Source: Deinococcus sp.
Lineage (GTDB): Bacteria > Deinococcota > Deinococci > Deinococcales > Deinococcaceae
Assembly: GCF_030523985.1 (NCBI RefSeq)
Contig: NZ_JAUNHK010000089.1
Coordinates: 3,910 to 10,536, forward strand
Length of the DNA: 6,627 nucleotides
Reading direction: 5' to 3'
The notes under the pieces were generated by a model, which saw only the letters and a program-made list of their open reading frames with translations, was not told the DNA's origin and did no database searches. The position numbers and the translations under genes are program-made. This document shows, piece by piece, positions 1 through 6,180 of the stretch (positions within the stretch are counted from its first letter, which is position 1; each line of letters opens with the position of its first letter).

Positions 1-1101
<1,101 letters not shown>

Positions 1102-1108
1102 AACGAAG

Positions 1109-1114
1109 AGTTTA
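1109..1114 (-). promoter_or_regulatory. -10 element of alaS (TAAACT), leaderless start
   Basis: On the minus strand TAAACT is followed by 7 bases and then the alaS ATG. Transcription would start at or next to the A of the start codon. No Shine-Dalgarno sequence fits between them, and no convincing -35 is visible at 16-18 bases. The arrangement matches the TANNNT boxes described for leaderless Deinococcus genes; the start point itself is inferred. Confidence 0.65.
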
Positions 1115-1124
1115 GCGCGGGGGA

Positions 1125-1130
1125 TACACT
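1125..1130 (+). promoter_or_regulatory. -10 element of thioesterase gene (TACACT), leaderless start
   Basis: TACACT is followed by 7 bases and then a GTG in frame with the thioesterase. It lies 10 bases from the opposing alaS -10 box, so the two promoters share the same 36 bp. There is no recognisable -35 at the expected spacing, which would fall on the first bases upstream of the alaS ATG. Confidence 0.6.
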
Positions 1131-1137
1131 GGACCGC

Positions 1138-1608
1138 GTGACTGCGCCTGTTTCCCGCCCCCGACCCGAAGACGCCTACGCCGGACTCGATTGGAGCCGT
1201 GCCTTCCGCACTTCCATTCAGATGCGCTACGCCGACCTCGACACCATGGGCCACCTGAACAACGCCGTGTACGTGCAGTATTTCGAGACGGCCCGCGTGC
1301 TGATGGCCGAGGCACTCGAGCTTCCCGAACACCTCGACCGCTCGGTGATTGCCCGCCAGGAAATCGACTACCTGCACGAAGTCCGCCGGGGACAGGAAGT
1401 GGTGGTGGAACTGGTCATCGAGCGCATCGGCAACACGTCCTGGACGACGGTTTGCCGGATGCTGGCCGACGGGCGGCTCTGTGCCTACTCGCGCACGGTA
1501 CAGGTGCGAGTGGCCGAGGGCGAGCTGCGCCCGCAACCGCTGGAACCCGAAATTCGTACCCTGCTGGCCCGCGTCCTGGGTAAGCCGGAAAGTCAGGGCG
1601 GGTCGTGA
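1138..1608 (+). CDS. Acyl-CoA thioesterase, YbgC/FadM-like hotdog fold (4HBT family)
   Basis: A 156-residue soluble protein of the 4-hydroxybenzoyl-CoA thioesterase superfamily, expected to hydrolyse an acyl-CoA thioester; the substrate cannot be read from the sequence. The family signature RYADLDTMGHLNNAVYVQYF (30-49) is followed by ETAR. D35 aligns with the catalytic Asp of the 4-hydroxybenzoyl-CoA thioesterase type, and the GHLNN loop and long central helix follow. The later strands (about 77-125) complete a single hotdog domain, and the length is normal for the family. The frame is open far upstream (to 118), but that stretch is antisense to alaS. GTG 1138 is preferred because it is the first start after the alaS promoter region and sits 7 bases after TACACT. 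An ATG at 1222 would remove the first strand. The stop overlaps the next gene by 4 bases. Confidence 0.9.
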   Translation: MTAPVSRPRPEDAYAGLDWSRAFRTSIQMRYADLDTMGHLNNAVYVQYFETARVLMAEALELPEHLDRSVIARQEIDYLHEVRRGQEVVVELVIERIGNTSWTTVCRMLADGRLCAYSRTVQVRVAEGELRPQPLEPEIRTLLARVLGKPESQGGS

Positions 1609-1895
1609 CTCGCGCCAATTATCAGGACCGGGTGCTGTACCAGGGCGACCCCTGGGTGCGCCTCGACACGCTGCCGCGTCTGCTGGCCGAAGGCTGGCGG
1701 CGCACGCTGGCGCAGGGCGGCGTGGTCAGCGTGATTCGCACGCCGTTTCAGTGGGTGATGGCGAGTCCGGTCATCGAAATCGAAACGGGCGGCTATCTGG
1801 GCGACGTGGCGCTTTACGTGCCGCTGGTGCAGTGGGACGAGGCGCTGGAACTGCTGGGCGAAGACCCCGCGCCGCCTCCGGGCGAGACAGACTGA
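1605..1895 (+). CDS. Small conserved-looking protein, possibly DUF2007-like
   Basis: A 96-residue soluble protein with no signal peptide, no membrane segment and no cysteine. I do not recognise it with confidence. It has a helix rich in Leu/Arg (about 20-34, LDTLPRLLAEGWRR), then a strand with a GVVSVIRTPF pattern, a short loop, and then the strand VALYVPL followed by the helix WDEALELLGE. That order resembles DUF2007-type small proteins, where a helix and a 'GI-x-A-x-I' strand are followed by 'V-x-VP-x-ED-x-x-x-A-x-x-LL', but the match is loose. The C-terminus is a Pro-rich tail. GTG 1605 overlaps the thioesterase TGA as GTGA, so translation is probably coupled and the two proteins are probably co-expressed. 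No TANNCT box precedes it. Codon use matches its neighbours, which supports a real gene. Confidence 0.75.
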   Translation: MTRANYQDRVLYQGDPWVRLDTLPRLLAEGWRRTLAQGGVVSVIRTPFQWVMASPVIEIETGGYLGDVALYVPLVQWDEALELLGEDPAPPPGETD

Positions 1896-1912
1896 GCGGG
1901 CTGTCCTAGACT
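1884..1912 (+). promoter_or_regulatory. Promoter of ROK kinase gene (GAGACA, 17 bp, TAGACT)
   Basis: TAGACT at 1907-1912 lies 6 bases before the ATG at 1919. GAGACA at 1884-1889, exactly 17 bases upstream of the box, keeps the last four bases of the TTGACA -35 consensus. This is the best two-part promoter in the window. The -35 lies inside the last codons of the preceding gene. A leaderless transcript is inferred. Confidence 0.6.
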
Positions 1913-1918
1913 CGCCCC

Positions 1919-2827
1919 ATGACACAGCTTTCTGTTTCGGCTCCGGTCAGTATCGGCATCGACGTGGGCGGCACCAAAATCGCCTGTGGGGTGCTGCGCG
2001 GCGACGTGTTGCAGGCCCAGCATGTGCAGCCCACCCCGGAAACCGGATGGGAAGCGGTGCTGGACGCCATCGCCGCGCAGGTGCGTGACCTTCAGGCCCA
2101 GCATCCCGACGCCCAACTGATTGGCGTGGGCGTGCCGGGGCCGCTCAACGCCGACCGCACCCGCGTCAAATTCGCGCCCAACATCTACGGCTTTACCGAC
2201 GTGCCGCTGGTGGACGGACTGCGCGAGCGCCTGGGCCAGCGCATCGTGTTGGAAAACGACGCGAAGGCGGCGGCGCTGGCCGAAGCCCACCTGGGCGCGG
2301 CGCGGGGCACCGAGAGCAGCATCTATGTCACCGTCAGTACGGGCATCGGCTCGGGGCTGGTGCTGAACGGCAAAATCTGGCGCGGGCGGCACGGCATCGC
2401 GGGCGAACTGGGCCACGTCACGGTCATGCCCGGTGGCCCGGTCAGCGGCGCGGGACTGGACGGTGCACTCGAAGCCGTCGCCAGCGGTACGGCGATTGCC
2501 CGTGACGCCAGCTATGCCCTGAACCGCGAAGTCGGCACCGCCGAAGCCTTTGCCCTGGCCGAGCAAGGCCACCCGGCAGCGCGGCGTGTGGTGGAGCAGG
2601 CCATGCGGCACATCGGCATTGCGCTGGCCGACCTGCAAAAAGTGATTGACCCCGAAGTCTTCGTGATTGGCGGCGGGGTGTCGGCGGTGGGCGACTATTT
2701 CTTCCAGGGCGTGCAGCGGGCCGCCGACGAGTACGCACGTGGCTTTGCTCCGGTCACCATTCGCCGGGCGCAACTCGGCGCCAACGCAGGCGTGGTGGGC
2801 GCGGCGCTGGCGGCCCTGCACAGTTAA
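1919..2827 (+). CDS. ROK-family sugar kinase, probable glucokinase, zinc-site cysteines missing
   Basis: Cytoplasmic kinase that probably phosphorylates glucose or a related hexose with ATP, feeding glycolysis. The 302 residues match a single ROK kinase. The phosphate-1 motif IDVGGTK is at 14-20. GVGVPGPLN is at 69-77. LENDAKAAALAEAHLGAARG (111-130) carries the expected catalytic Asp, D114. VTVSTGIGSGLV is at 137-148 and GELGH at 162-166 (E163 and H166 are sugar-contact and zinc-ligand positions). IDPEVFVIGGGVS (243-255) is the adenosine motif. The usual CxCGxxGCLE reads SGAGLDGALE (176-185), so the three cysteines that normally bind zinc with the histidine are Ser, Ala and Ala. The protein starts directly at the kinase fold with no N-terminal helix-turn-helix, so it is an enzyme rather than a NagC/XylR-type repressor. 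ATG 1919 is fixed by TAGACT 6 bases upstream. It stands as its own transcription unit. Confidence 0.9.
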   Translation: MTQLSVSAPVSIGIDVGGTKIACGVLRGDVLQAQHVQPTPETGWEAVLDAIAAQVRDLQAQHPDAQLIGVGVPGPLNADRTRVKFAPNIYGFTDVPLVDGLRERLGQRIVLENDAKAAALAEAHLGAARGTESSIYVTVSTGIGSGLVLNGKIWRGRHGIAGELGHVTVMPGGPVSGAGLDGALEAVASGTAIARDASYALNREVGTAEAFALAEQGHPAARRVVEQAMRHIGIALADLQKVIDPEVFVIGGGVSAVGDYFFQGVQRAADEYARGFAPVTIRRAQLGANAGVVGAALAALHS

Positions 2828-2838
2828 GGCCAACTTGC

Positions 2839-2844
2839 TATCCT
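2839..2844 (+). promoter_or_regulatory. -10 element of FtsB-like gene (TATCCT), leaderless start
   Basis: TATCCT lies 8 bases before the ATG at 2853, in the 25-bp gap after the ROK kinase stop. No Shine-Dalgarno site and no good -35 are visible. The box fits the pattern of the other unit-leading genes here and supports ATG 2853 over the in-frame upstream starts inside the kinase gene. Confidence 0.55.
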
Positions 2845-2852
2845 CCGCAGCG

Positions 2853-3239
2853 ATGGACGCTTCTCCCCGGCCTGAGTCACGCCCCTGGCAGGAGACGCTG
2901 CGCTTGCGGGGACGCTTGCTCATGCGTCTGCCCCTCACCATGATGGTGACGTGGCTTTTGCTGCTGCTGGGCAGCGTGCAACTGACCTTTCAGATAGGCA
3001 ACAACCTTTACCGCAGCTGGATTTGGAGAGGCGAAACGACAGAAGTCAAGGCGCGGGTGGCCGATTTGCAGGGGCAGTTGCGGCAAATCAAGGCCGCCGA
3101 GCAGGCCGCCGCCGACCCCGACTACATGCAGACGCTGGCCCGCTGCCAGGGCTTCGTGAAGCCGGGCGAAACCCTGGTGGTGGCGACGAACGCGCCCGAC
3201 GTACCTGCCGAAACTTGCACCATTCAGCCTTTGCCCTGA
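2853..3239 (+). CDS. FtsB/DivIC-like septum formation initiator
   Basis: A 128-residue bitopic membrane protein. It has a short basic cytoplasmic N-terminus (to about 26) and one membrane helix (about 27-47, with MMVTWLLLLLGSVQL). An extracytoplasmic helix with coiled-coil character (about 60-88, VKARVADLQGQLRQIKAAEQ) follows, then DPDYMQTLARCQGFVKPGET (88-107). The last piece matches the DivIC/FtsB pattern of 'dp-x-Y-x-E-x-x-AR-x-x-x-G-x-VKPGE'. In the family these proteins join FtsL and FtsQ/DivIB in the divisome and help activate septal peptidoglycan synthesis. Two cysteines (C98 and C122) lie in the extracytoplasmic part, which is unusual and could form a disulfide. The length is typical. 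Assignment to the family is good; a role in division here is inferred from the family, as no other division gene is in view. Confidence 0.82.
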   Translation: MDASPRPESRPWQETLRLRGRLLMRLPLTMMVTWLLLLLGSVQLTFQIGNNLYRSWIWRGETTEVKARVADLQGQLRQIKAAEQAAADPDYMQTLARCQGFVKPGETLVVATNAPDVPAETCTIQPLP

Positions 3240-3277
3240 CTTGCTTCATACGCCGGGTGAGCGCAGGGCCGAGCGGG

Positions 3278-3283
3278 TATGCT
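3278..3283 (+). promoter_or_regulatory. -10 element of cutA (TATGCT), leaderless start
   Basis: TATGCT is followed by 7 bases and then ATG 3291. The box itself contains an in-frame ATG at 3279, which could mislead start prediction: if the box is the -10, that ATG is not transcribed into a usable leader. No Shine-Dalgarno site is present. Confidence 0.6.
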
Positions 3284-3290
3284 GGGGCCT

Positions 3291-3602
3291 ATGGCACTCG
3301 TCGTTCTTGTCACGGTTCCCCCGGAACGCGCCCAGGAGTTGGCCCGCACGCTGGTGTCGGAGCGGCTGGCCGGGTGCGTCAATGTCATGCCGGGCCTGCA
3401 CAGCATCTACCGCTGGGAGGGCGAGGTGGCCGAAGACCCGGAAACCCTGCTGCTCATCAAGACCGTGGGCGAGCAGTACCCGGCCCTCGAAGCGCGTATC
3501 AAGTCGCTTCACCCCTACGAGGTTCCCGAAATCGTGGCGCTGCCCTTTGACCGCGCCTCGCCCGAGTTCCTGTCGTGGCTGCGAGAATCGGTCGAAGGCT
3601 GA
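3291..3602 (+). CDS. cutA: CutA1 divalent-ion tolerance protein
   Basis: A 103-residue cytoplasmic protein of the CutA1 family, which forms very stable ferredoxin-like trimers similar to PII proteins. It was first linked to copper tolerance, but its biochemical role remains unclear. The family hallmarks are in order: VTVPPERAQELARTLVSERL (7-26), AGCVNVMPGLHSIYRWEGEV (27-46), EDPETLLLIKT (48-58) and HPYEVPEIVALP (74-85), then the C-terminal helix EFLSWLRE. C29 is the conserved family cysteine. ATG 3291 is preferred over the in-frame ATG 3279 because the shorter form begins directly with the first strand (MALVVLVTVP) and the upstream ATG lies within the TATGCT promoter box. The gene is monocistronic and ends 5 bases before a strong hairpin terminator. 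Confidence 0.95.
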   Translation: MALVVLVTVPPERAQELARTLVSERLAGCVNVMPGLHSIYRWEGEVAEDPETLLLIKTVGEQYPALEARIKSLHPYEVPEIVALPFDRASPEFLSWLRESVEG

Positions 3603-3607
3603 GCAAT

Positions 3608-3638
3608 AAAAAAGACCCCGCCTATGACGGGGTTTTTT
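3608..3638. terminator. Bidirectional rho-independent terminator between cutA and tRNA-Arg
   Basis: An A-tract (3608-3613) precedes the stem ACCCCG (3615-3620), the 7-base loop CCTATGA, the stem CGGGGT (3628-3633) and a run of T to 3638. Read on either strand, the GC stem is followed by a U-tract. It can therefore end cutA transcription from the left and tRNA-Arg transcription from the right. G3614 and T3634 can extend the stem as a wobble pair, and the A and T tracts can pair beyond it. Confidence 0.93.
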
Positions 3639-3640
3639 CG

Positions 3641-3717
<77 letters not shown>

Positions 3718-3731
3718 TCGGCGCGGAAAAC

Positions 3732-3759
3732 ACTTTATCACCCGGCAGGCGCTATACAA
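3732..3759 (-). promoter_or_regulatory. Probable promoter of tRNA-Arg (TTGTAT, 16 bp, TAAAGT)
   Basis: On the minus strand TTGTAT (3759-3754) and TAAAGT (3737-3732) are separated by 16 bases. They place a transcription start about 7-8 bases upstream of the mature tRNA 5' end at 3717. Both boxes are imperfect. The site lies in the short gap between the divergent tRNA and DMT transporter genes. Confidence 0.45.
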
Positions 3760-3784
3760 GCCTCCCGCAGGCAGGCGGCTGACC

Positions 3785-3790
3785 TATTCT
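3785..3790 (+). promoter_or_regulatory. -10 element of DMT transporter gene (TATTCT), leaderless start
   Basis: TATTCT is followed by 7 bases and then ATG 3798. No Shine-Dalgarno site lies between them, and no good -35 is seen 16-18 bases upstream. It would drive the transporter and, by read-through, the overlapping ABC fusion gene. Confidence 0.6.
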
Positions 3791-3797
3791 GGCCCCC

Positions 3798-4694
3798 ATG
3801 ACTTCTGCTGCTCCCGTTCAGGGACGCCTCGACCCGCTTTCCCTCGCTGCCATCCTGGTGACGCTGCTGTTCTGGGCCTCGGCCTTCAGCGGCATTCGCG
3901 TGGGGCTGGAGTTCTTTTCGCCGGGTCACCTCGCCCTCTACCGCTTCTTGGTGGCGAGTCTCACCCTGTTCGTCTACATGGGCCTGACGCGCCAGCCTGT
4001 GCCCTCCCGGCGTGACCTGGGGCAGATCGGCCTGCTGAGCGTGGCGGGCATCTCGCTCTACCACGTGCTGCTCAACTACGGTCAGCAGAGCGTGCCCGCC
4101 GGAACCGCCAGTCTGCTGATTGCCGTGGGGCCGGTCATCACGGCGCTGCTGGCGGTGCGCTTCACGGGCGAGCGGCTCAATGCGCTGGGCTGGCTGGGCA
4201 CGGCGGTCAGCCTCGGCGGAGTGGCGCTGATCGTGCTGGGCCGGGGCCAGGGGGTCGCTTTTACCCAGGGCGCGGTGATGGTGCTGGCGGCGGCTTTTTT
4301 CACCAGTCTGTACTTCGTCTTTCAAAAGGGGGTGGTGGCGCGGGTCGGGGCCTTGCCGTTCACCGTCTGGAGCCTGATTCTGGGCACGCTGCCCATGCTG
4401 GTCTTTTTGCCGGGCTTCGGGGCCGAGTGGCGGGCGGCTCCGCTGTCGGCGCACCTCGCGCTGATTTACCTGGGCGTCTTTCCGAGTGCTCTGGCCTACA
4501 TGACCTGGACGTTCGCGATGGCGCGGGTGGGGGCGAGCACCACGTCCTCGTTTCTGTACGTTTCGCCGGTTCTCGCCATCCTGATGGCCTGGGCGCTGCT
4601 GGGCGAGGTGCCGACCCTGACGACGCTGCTGGGCGGGGCGGTGGCGCTGGCCGGGGTGGTGCTGGTGAACACGCGGGGGCGGCCCCGTGGGTGA
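3798..4694 (+). CDS. EamA/DMT-superfamily membrane transporter
   Basis: A 298-residue inner-membrane protein of the drug/metabolite transporter superfamily. It has two tandem EamA repeats of five membrane helices each. Members usually export amino acids, metabolites or drugs; the substrate cannot be told here. The first repeat runs from about 15 to 147, with FWASAFSGIRVGL (25-37) and PAGTASLLIAVGPVITALLA (100-119). The second runs from about 158 to 291 and ends in the helix pair SSFLYVSPVLAILMAWALLGE (first and last residues 250 and 270). The conserved GE after the fourth helix of each repeat is present (GER at 124-126, GE at 269-270). The C-terminus is short and basic (RGRPRG), expected in the cytoplasm. 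The ATG is fixed by TATTCT 7 bases upstream. The stop overlaps the following ABC gene by 8 bases, so the two are probably one operon. Confidence 0.9.
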   Translation: MTSAAPVQGRLDPLSLAAILVTLLFWASAFSGIRVGLEFFSPGHLALYRFLVASLTLFVYMGLTRQPVPSRRDLGQIGLLSVAGISLYHVLLNYGQQSVPAGTASLLIAVGPVITALLAVRFTGERLNALGWLGTAVSLGGVALIVLGRGQGVAFTQGAVMVLAAAFFTSLYFVFQKGVVARVGALPFTVWSLILGTLPMLVFLPGFGAEWRAAPLSAHLALIYLGVFPSALAYMTWTFAMARVGASTTSSFLYVSPVLAILMAWALLGEVPTLTTLLGGAVALAGVVLVNTRGRPRG

Positions 4695-6180
4695 GGCTCG
4701 GCTGGACACTCCCATTCGCCTGCAGGAAGTCAGCGTGCAACTCGGCGGGGTTGCGGTGCTGAGCGGCATCACTCTGGACGTGCGGCGCGGCGAATTTCTG
4801 GCGATTATCGGGTCGAGCGGGGGCGGCAAGAGTACGCTGCTGCGGGTCATCGCCGGGCTGCAAAGGCCACACTCGGGCCGGGTCGAGGTGGCCTCGCCGC
4901 CCGCGCTGGTGTTTCAGGACTACCGCCTGCTGCCCTGGCGCACGGCGCTGCGAAACGTGCAACTGCCCGCCGACCTGGGCAGTGGTGGCCCCGAGCAGGG
5001 GGGAGGGCTGCCCGCTGCCGAGGCGCTCGAACTGGTCGGCATGACCGCCTACGCCGACTATTTTCCCGCGCAGCTTTCGGGCGGGATGCGCGCGCGGGTG
5101 GCACTGGCCCGCGCCCTGGCACAGAGCGGCGACATTCTGCTGCTGGACGAACCGTTTGCCGCCCTCGACGCCCTGGTGCGCGAACGTTTTAACGAAGAAT
5201 TGCGCCGCCTGCACGAAAAAACGGGCCGCACCACCGTTCTCGTGACCCATTCCATCCGCGAGGCCGCGCTGCTGGCCGACCGGGTGGCGGTGCTGCGGGG
5301 GGGCCGGGTGGTGGAGGTGCTGGACACGCGGGGCGCGGGGCGGGTCAGTGCCTACACCGAGGGGGTCGAGGCCCGGCTGCGTGACCTGCTCGGCGCGGGC
5401 GACTCGACGCGGCTGCGGCCCCCCGAGCGTCCGGCGCGGGGTGGCTCGGCGTGGCTGCCACTGCTGGCCCTCGCGCTGGCGGGGCTGGCGTGGCAACTGC
5501 TGGCAGCGCGGCTGAATCAGCCTTTCTTGCTGCCCACGCCCGGCGCGGTCTGGGCCAAACTGGTCGGCAACGCGCCCACGCTGCTGGAGGCGCTGTGGGT
5601 CACGGCCCGCACGGCGCTGCTCGGTACGCTGCTGGGCGGGCTGGCGGGGCTGCTGCTGGGTTACCCGGTCGCCAAATCCCGCGCCCTGGAACGCTTCCTG
5701 AGCCCGTTTATCGTGGCCTCGCAAAGCACGCCTATCGTGGTGCTCGCGCCGCTGCTGGTGTCGTGGCTGGGCTTCGGGGCGCTGCCTGCCGTGCTGGTGT
5801 CGGGCCTGTCGGCGCTCTATCCCATGCTGGTAACTGCCCTGGTCGGCGTGCGCGAGGTAGACCGCACCTACCACGAACTGTTTCACTCGCTGGGAGCGAC
5901 CCCCTGGCAACGGCTGACGCGGCTGGAATTGCCCGGCGCCCTCCCGACCCTGCTCGGCGGGCTGCGGCTCTCGGTCAGCCTGGCCCTGATTGGCGCGGTG
6001 GTCTGGGAATTTACCGACCCCAACCAGAAGGGGCTGGGGTTCCGGGTGCAGGAAGCGGGGATGTATCAGGACAAGGCCGGACAGTTCGCCGCCATCGCCC
6101 TGCTGATTGCTTTCGGGGTGCTGCTCTACGTGGTGGTCACGGCACTGGAACGCTGGGCCGCCCGGCGGCGGGGGCGCTGA
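4687..6180 (+). CDS. ABC importer, ATPase-permease fusion (SsuB/TauB-ThiZ with SsuC/TauC-ThiX type)
   Basis: A 497-residue single chain combining two normally separate importer subunits. The N-terminal ATPase (about 10-235) has Walker A GSSGGGKST (42-50), Q-loop Q77 in VFQDYRLLPW, signature LSGGM (130-134), Walker B ILLLDEP (150-156, E155 catalytic) and switch H188 in VTHSIREA. A linker rich in Arg, Pro and Gly (about 236-254) leads to a permease of about six membrane segments (about 256-486). The permease carries QSTPIVVLAPLLVSWLGFG (346-364) and the EAA cytoplasmic loop (about 397-421, LFHSLGATPWQRL). The sequence is closest in style to sulfonate, taurine or thiamine-precursor importers. 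The actual substrate is unknown, and no substrate-binding protein is in the window. GTG 4687 overlaps the DMT transporter stop; a G-rich stretch just upstream could serve as a ribosome site. Its 3' end overlaps the convergent PAS gene by 44 bp. Confidence 0.9.
   Translation: MGEARLDTPIRLQEVSVQLGGVAVLSGITLDVRRGEFLAIIGSSGGGKSTLLRVIAGLQRPHSGRVEVASPPALVFQDYRLLPWRTALRNVQLPADLGSGGPEQGGGLPAAEALELVGMTAYADYFPAQLSGGMRARVALARALAQSGDILLLDEPFAALDALVRERFNEELRRLHEKTGRTTVLVTHSIREAALLADRVAVLRGGRVVEVLDTRGAGRVSAYTEGVEARLRDLLGAGDSTRLRPPERPARGGSAWLPLLALALAGLAWQLLAARLNQPFLLPTPGAVWAKLVGNAPTLLEALWVTARTALLGTLLGGLAGLLLGYPVAKSRALERFLSPFIVASQSTPIVVLAPLLVSWLGFGALPAVLVSGLSALYPMLVTALVGVREVDRTYHELFHSLGATPWQRLTRLELPGALPTLLGGLRLSVSLALIGAVVWEFTDPNQKGLGFRVQEAGMYQDKAGQFAAIALLIAFGVLLYVVVTALERWAARRRGR

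Noticed and set aside
1102..1137. Search for paired -35 boxes for the divergent promoters
   Set aside because: Neither direction shows more than weak similarity to TTGACA at 16-18 bases, so only the -10 boxes are annotated.
1919..2827. ROK protein as a transcriptional repressor (NagC/XylR type)
   Set aside because: Repressors of this family carry an N-terminal helix-turn-helix of about 80 residues; this protein starts at the ATP-binding motif.
1814..2941. 375-codon minus-strand open frame opposite the ROK kinase
   Set aside because: The translation is Gln/Arg/His-rich with no recognisable domain, while the plus strand encodes an unmistakable kinase over the same bases.
3240..3277. Possible terminator between the FtsB-like gene and cutA
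   Set aside because: The gap has GC-rich bases but no clean inverted repeat followed by a T-tract.
3738..4850. 370-codon minus-strand open frame opposite the DMT transporter
   Set aside because: It has a low-complexity Arg/Gln/His composition and no domain. It also spans the tRNA promoter region and two real plus-strand genes.
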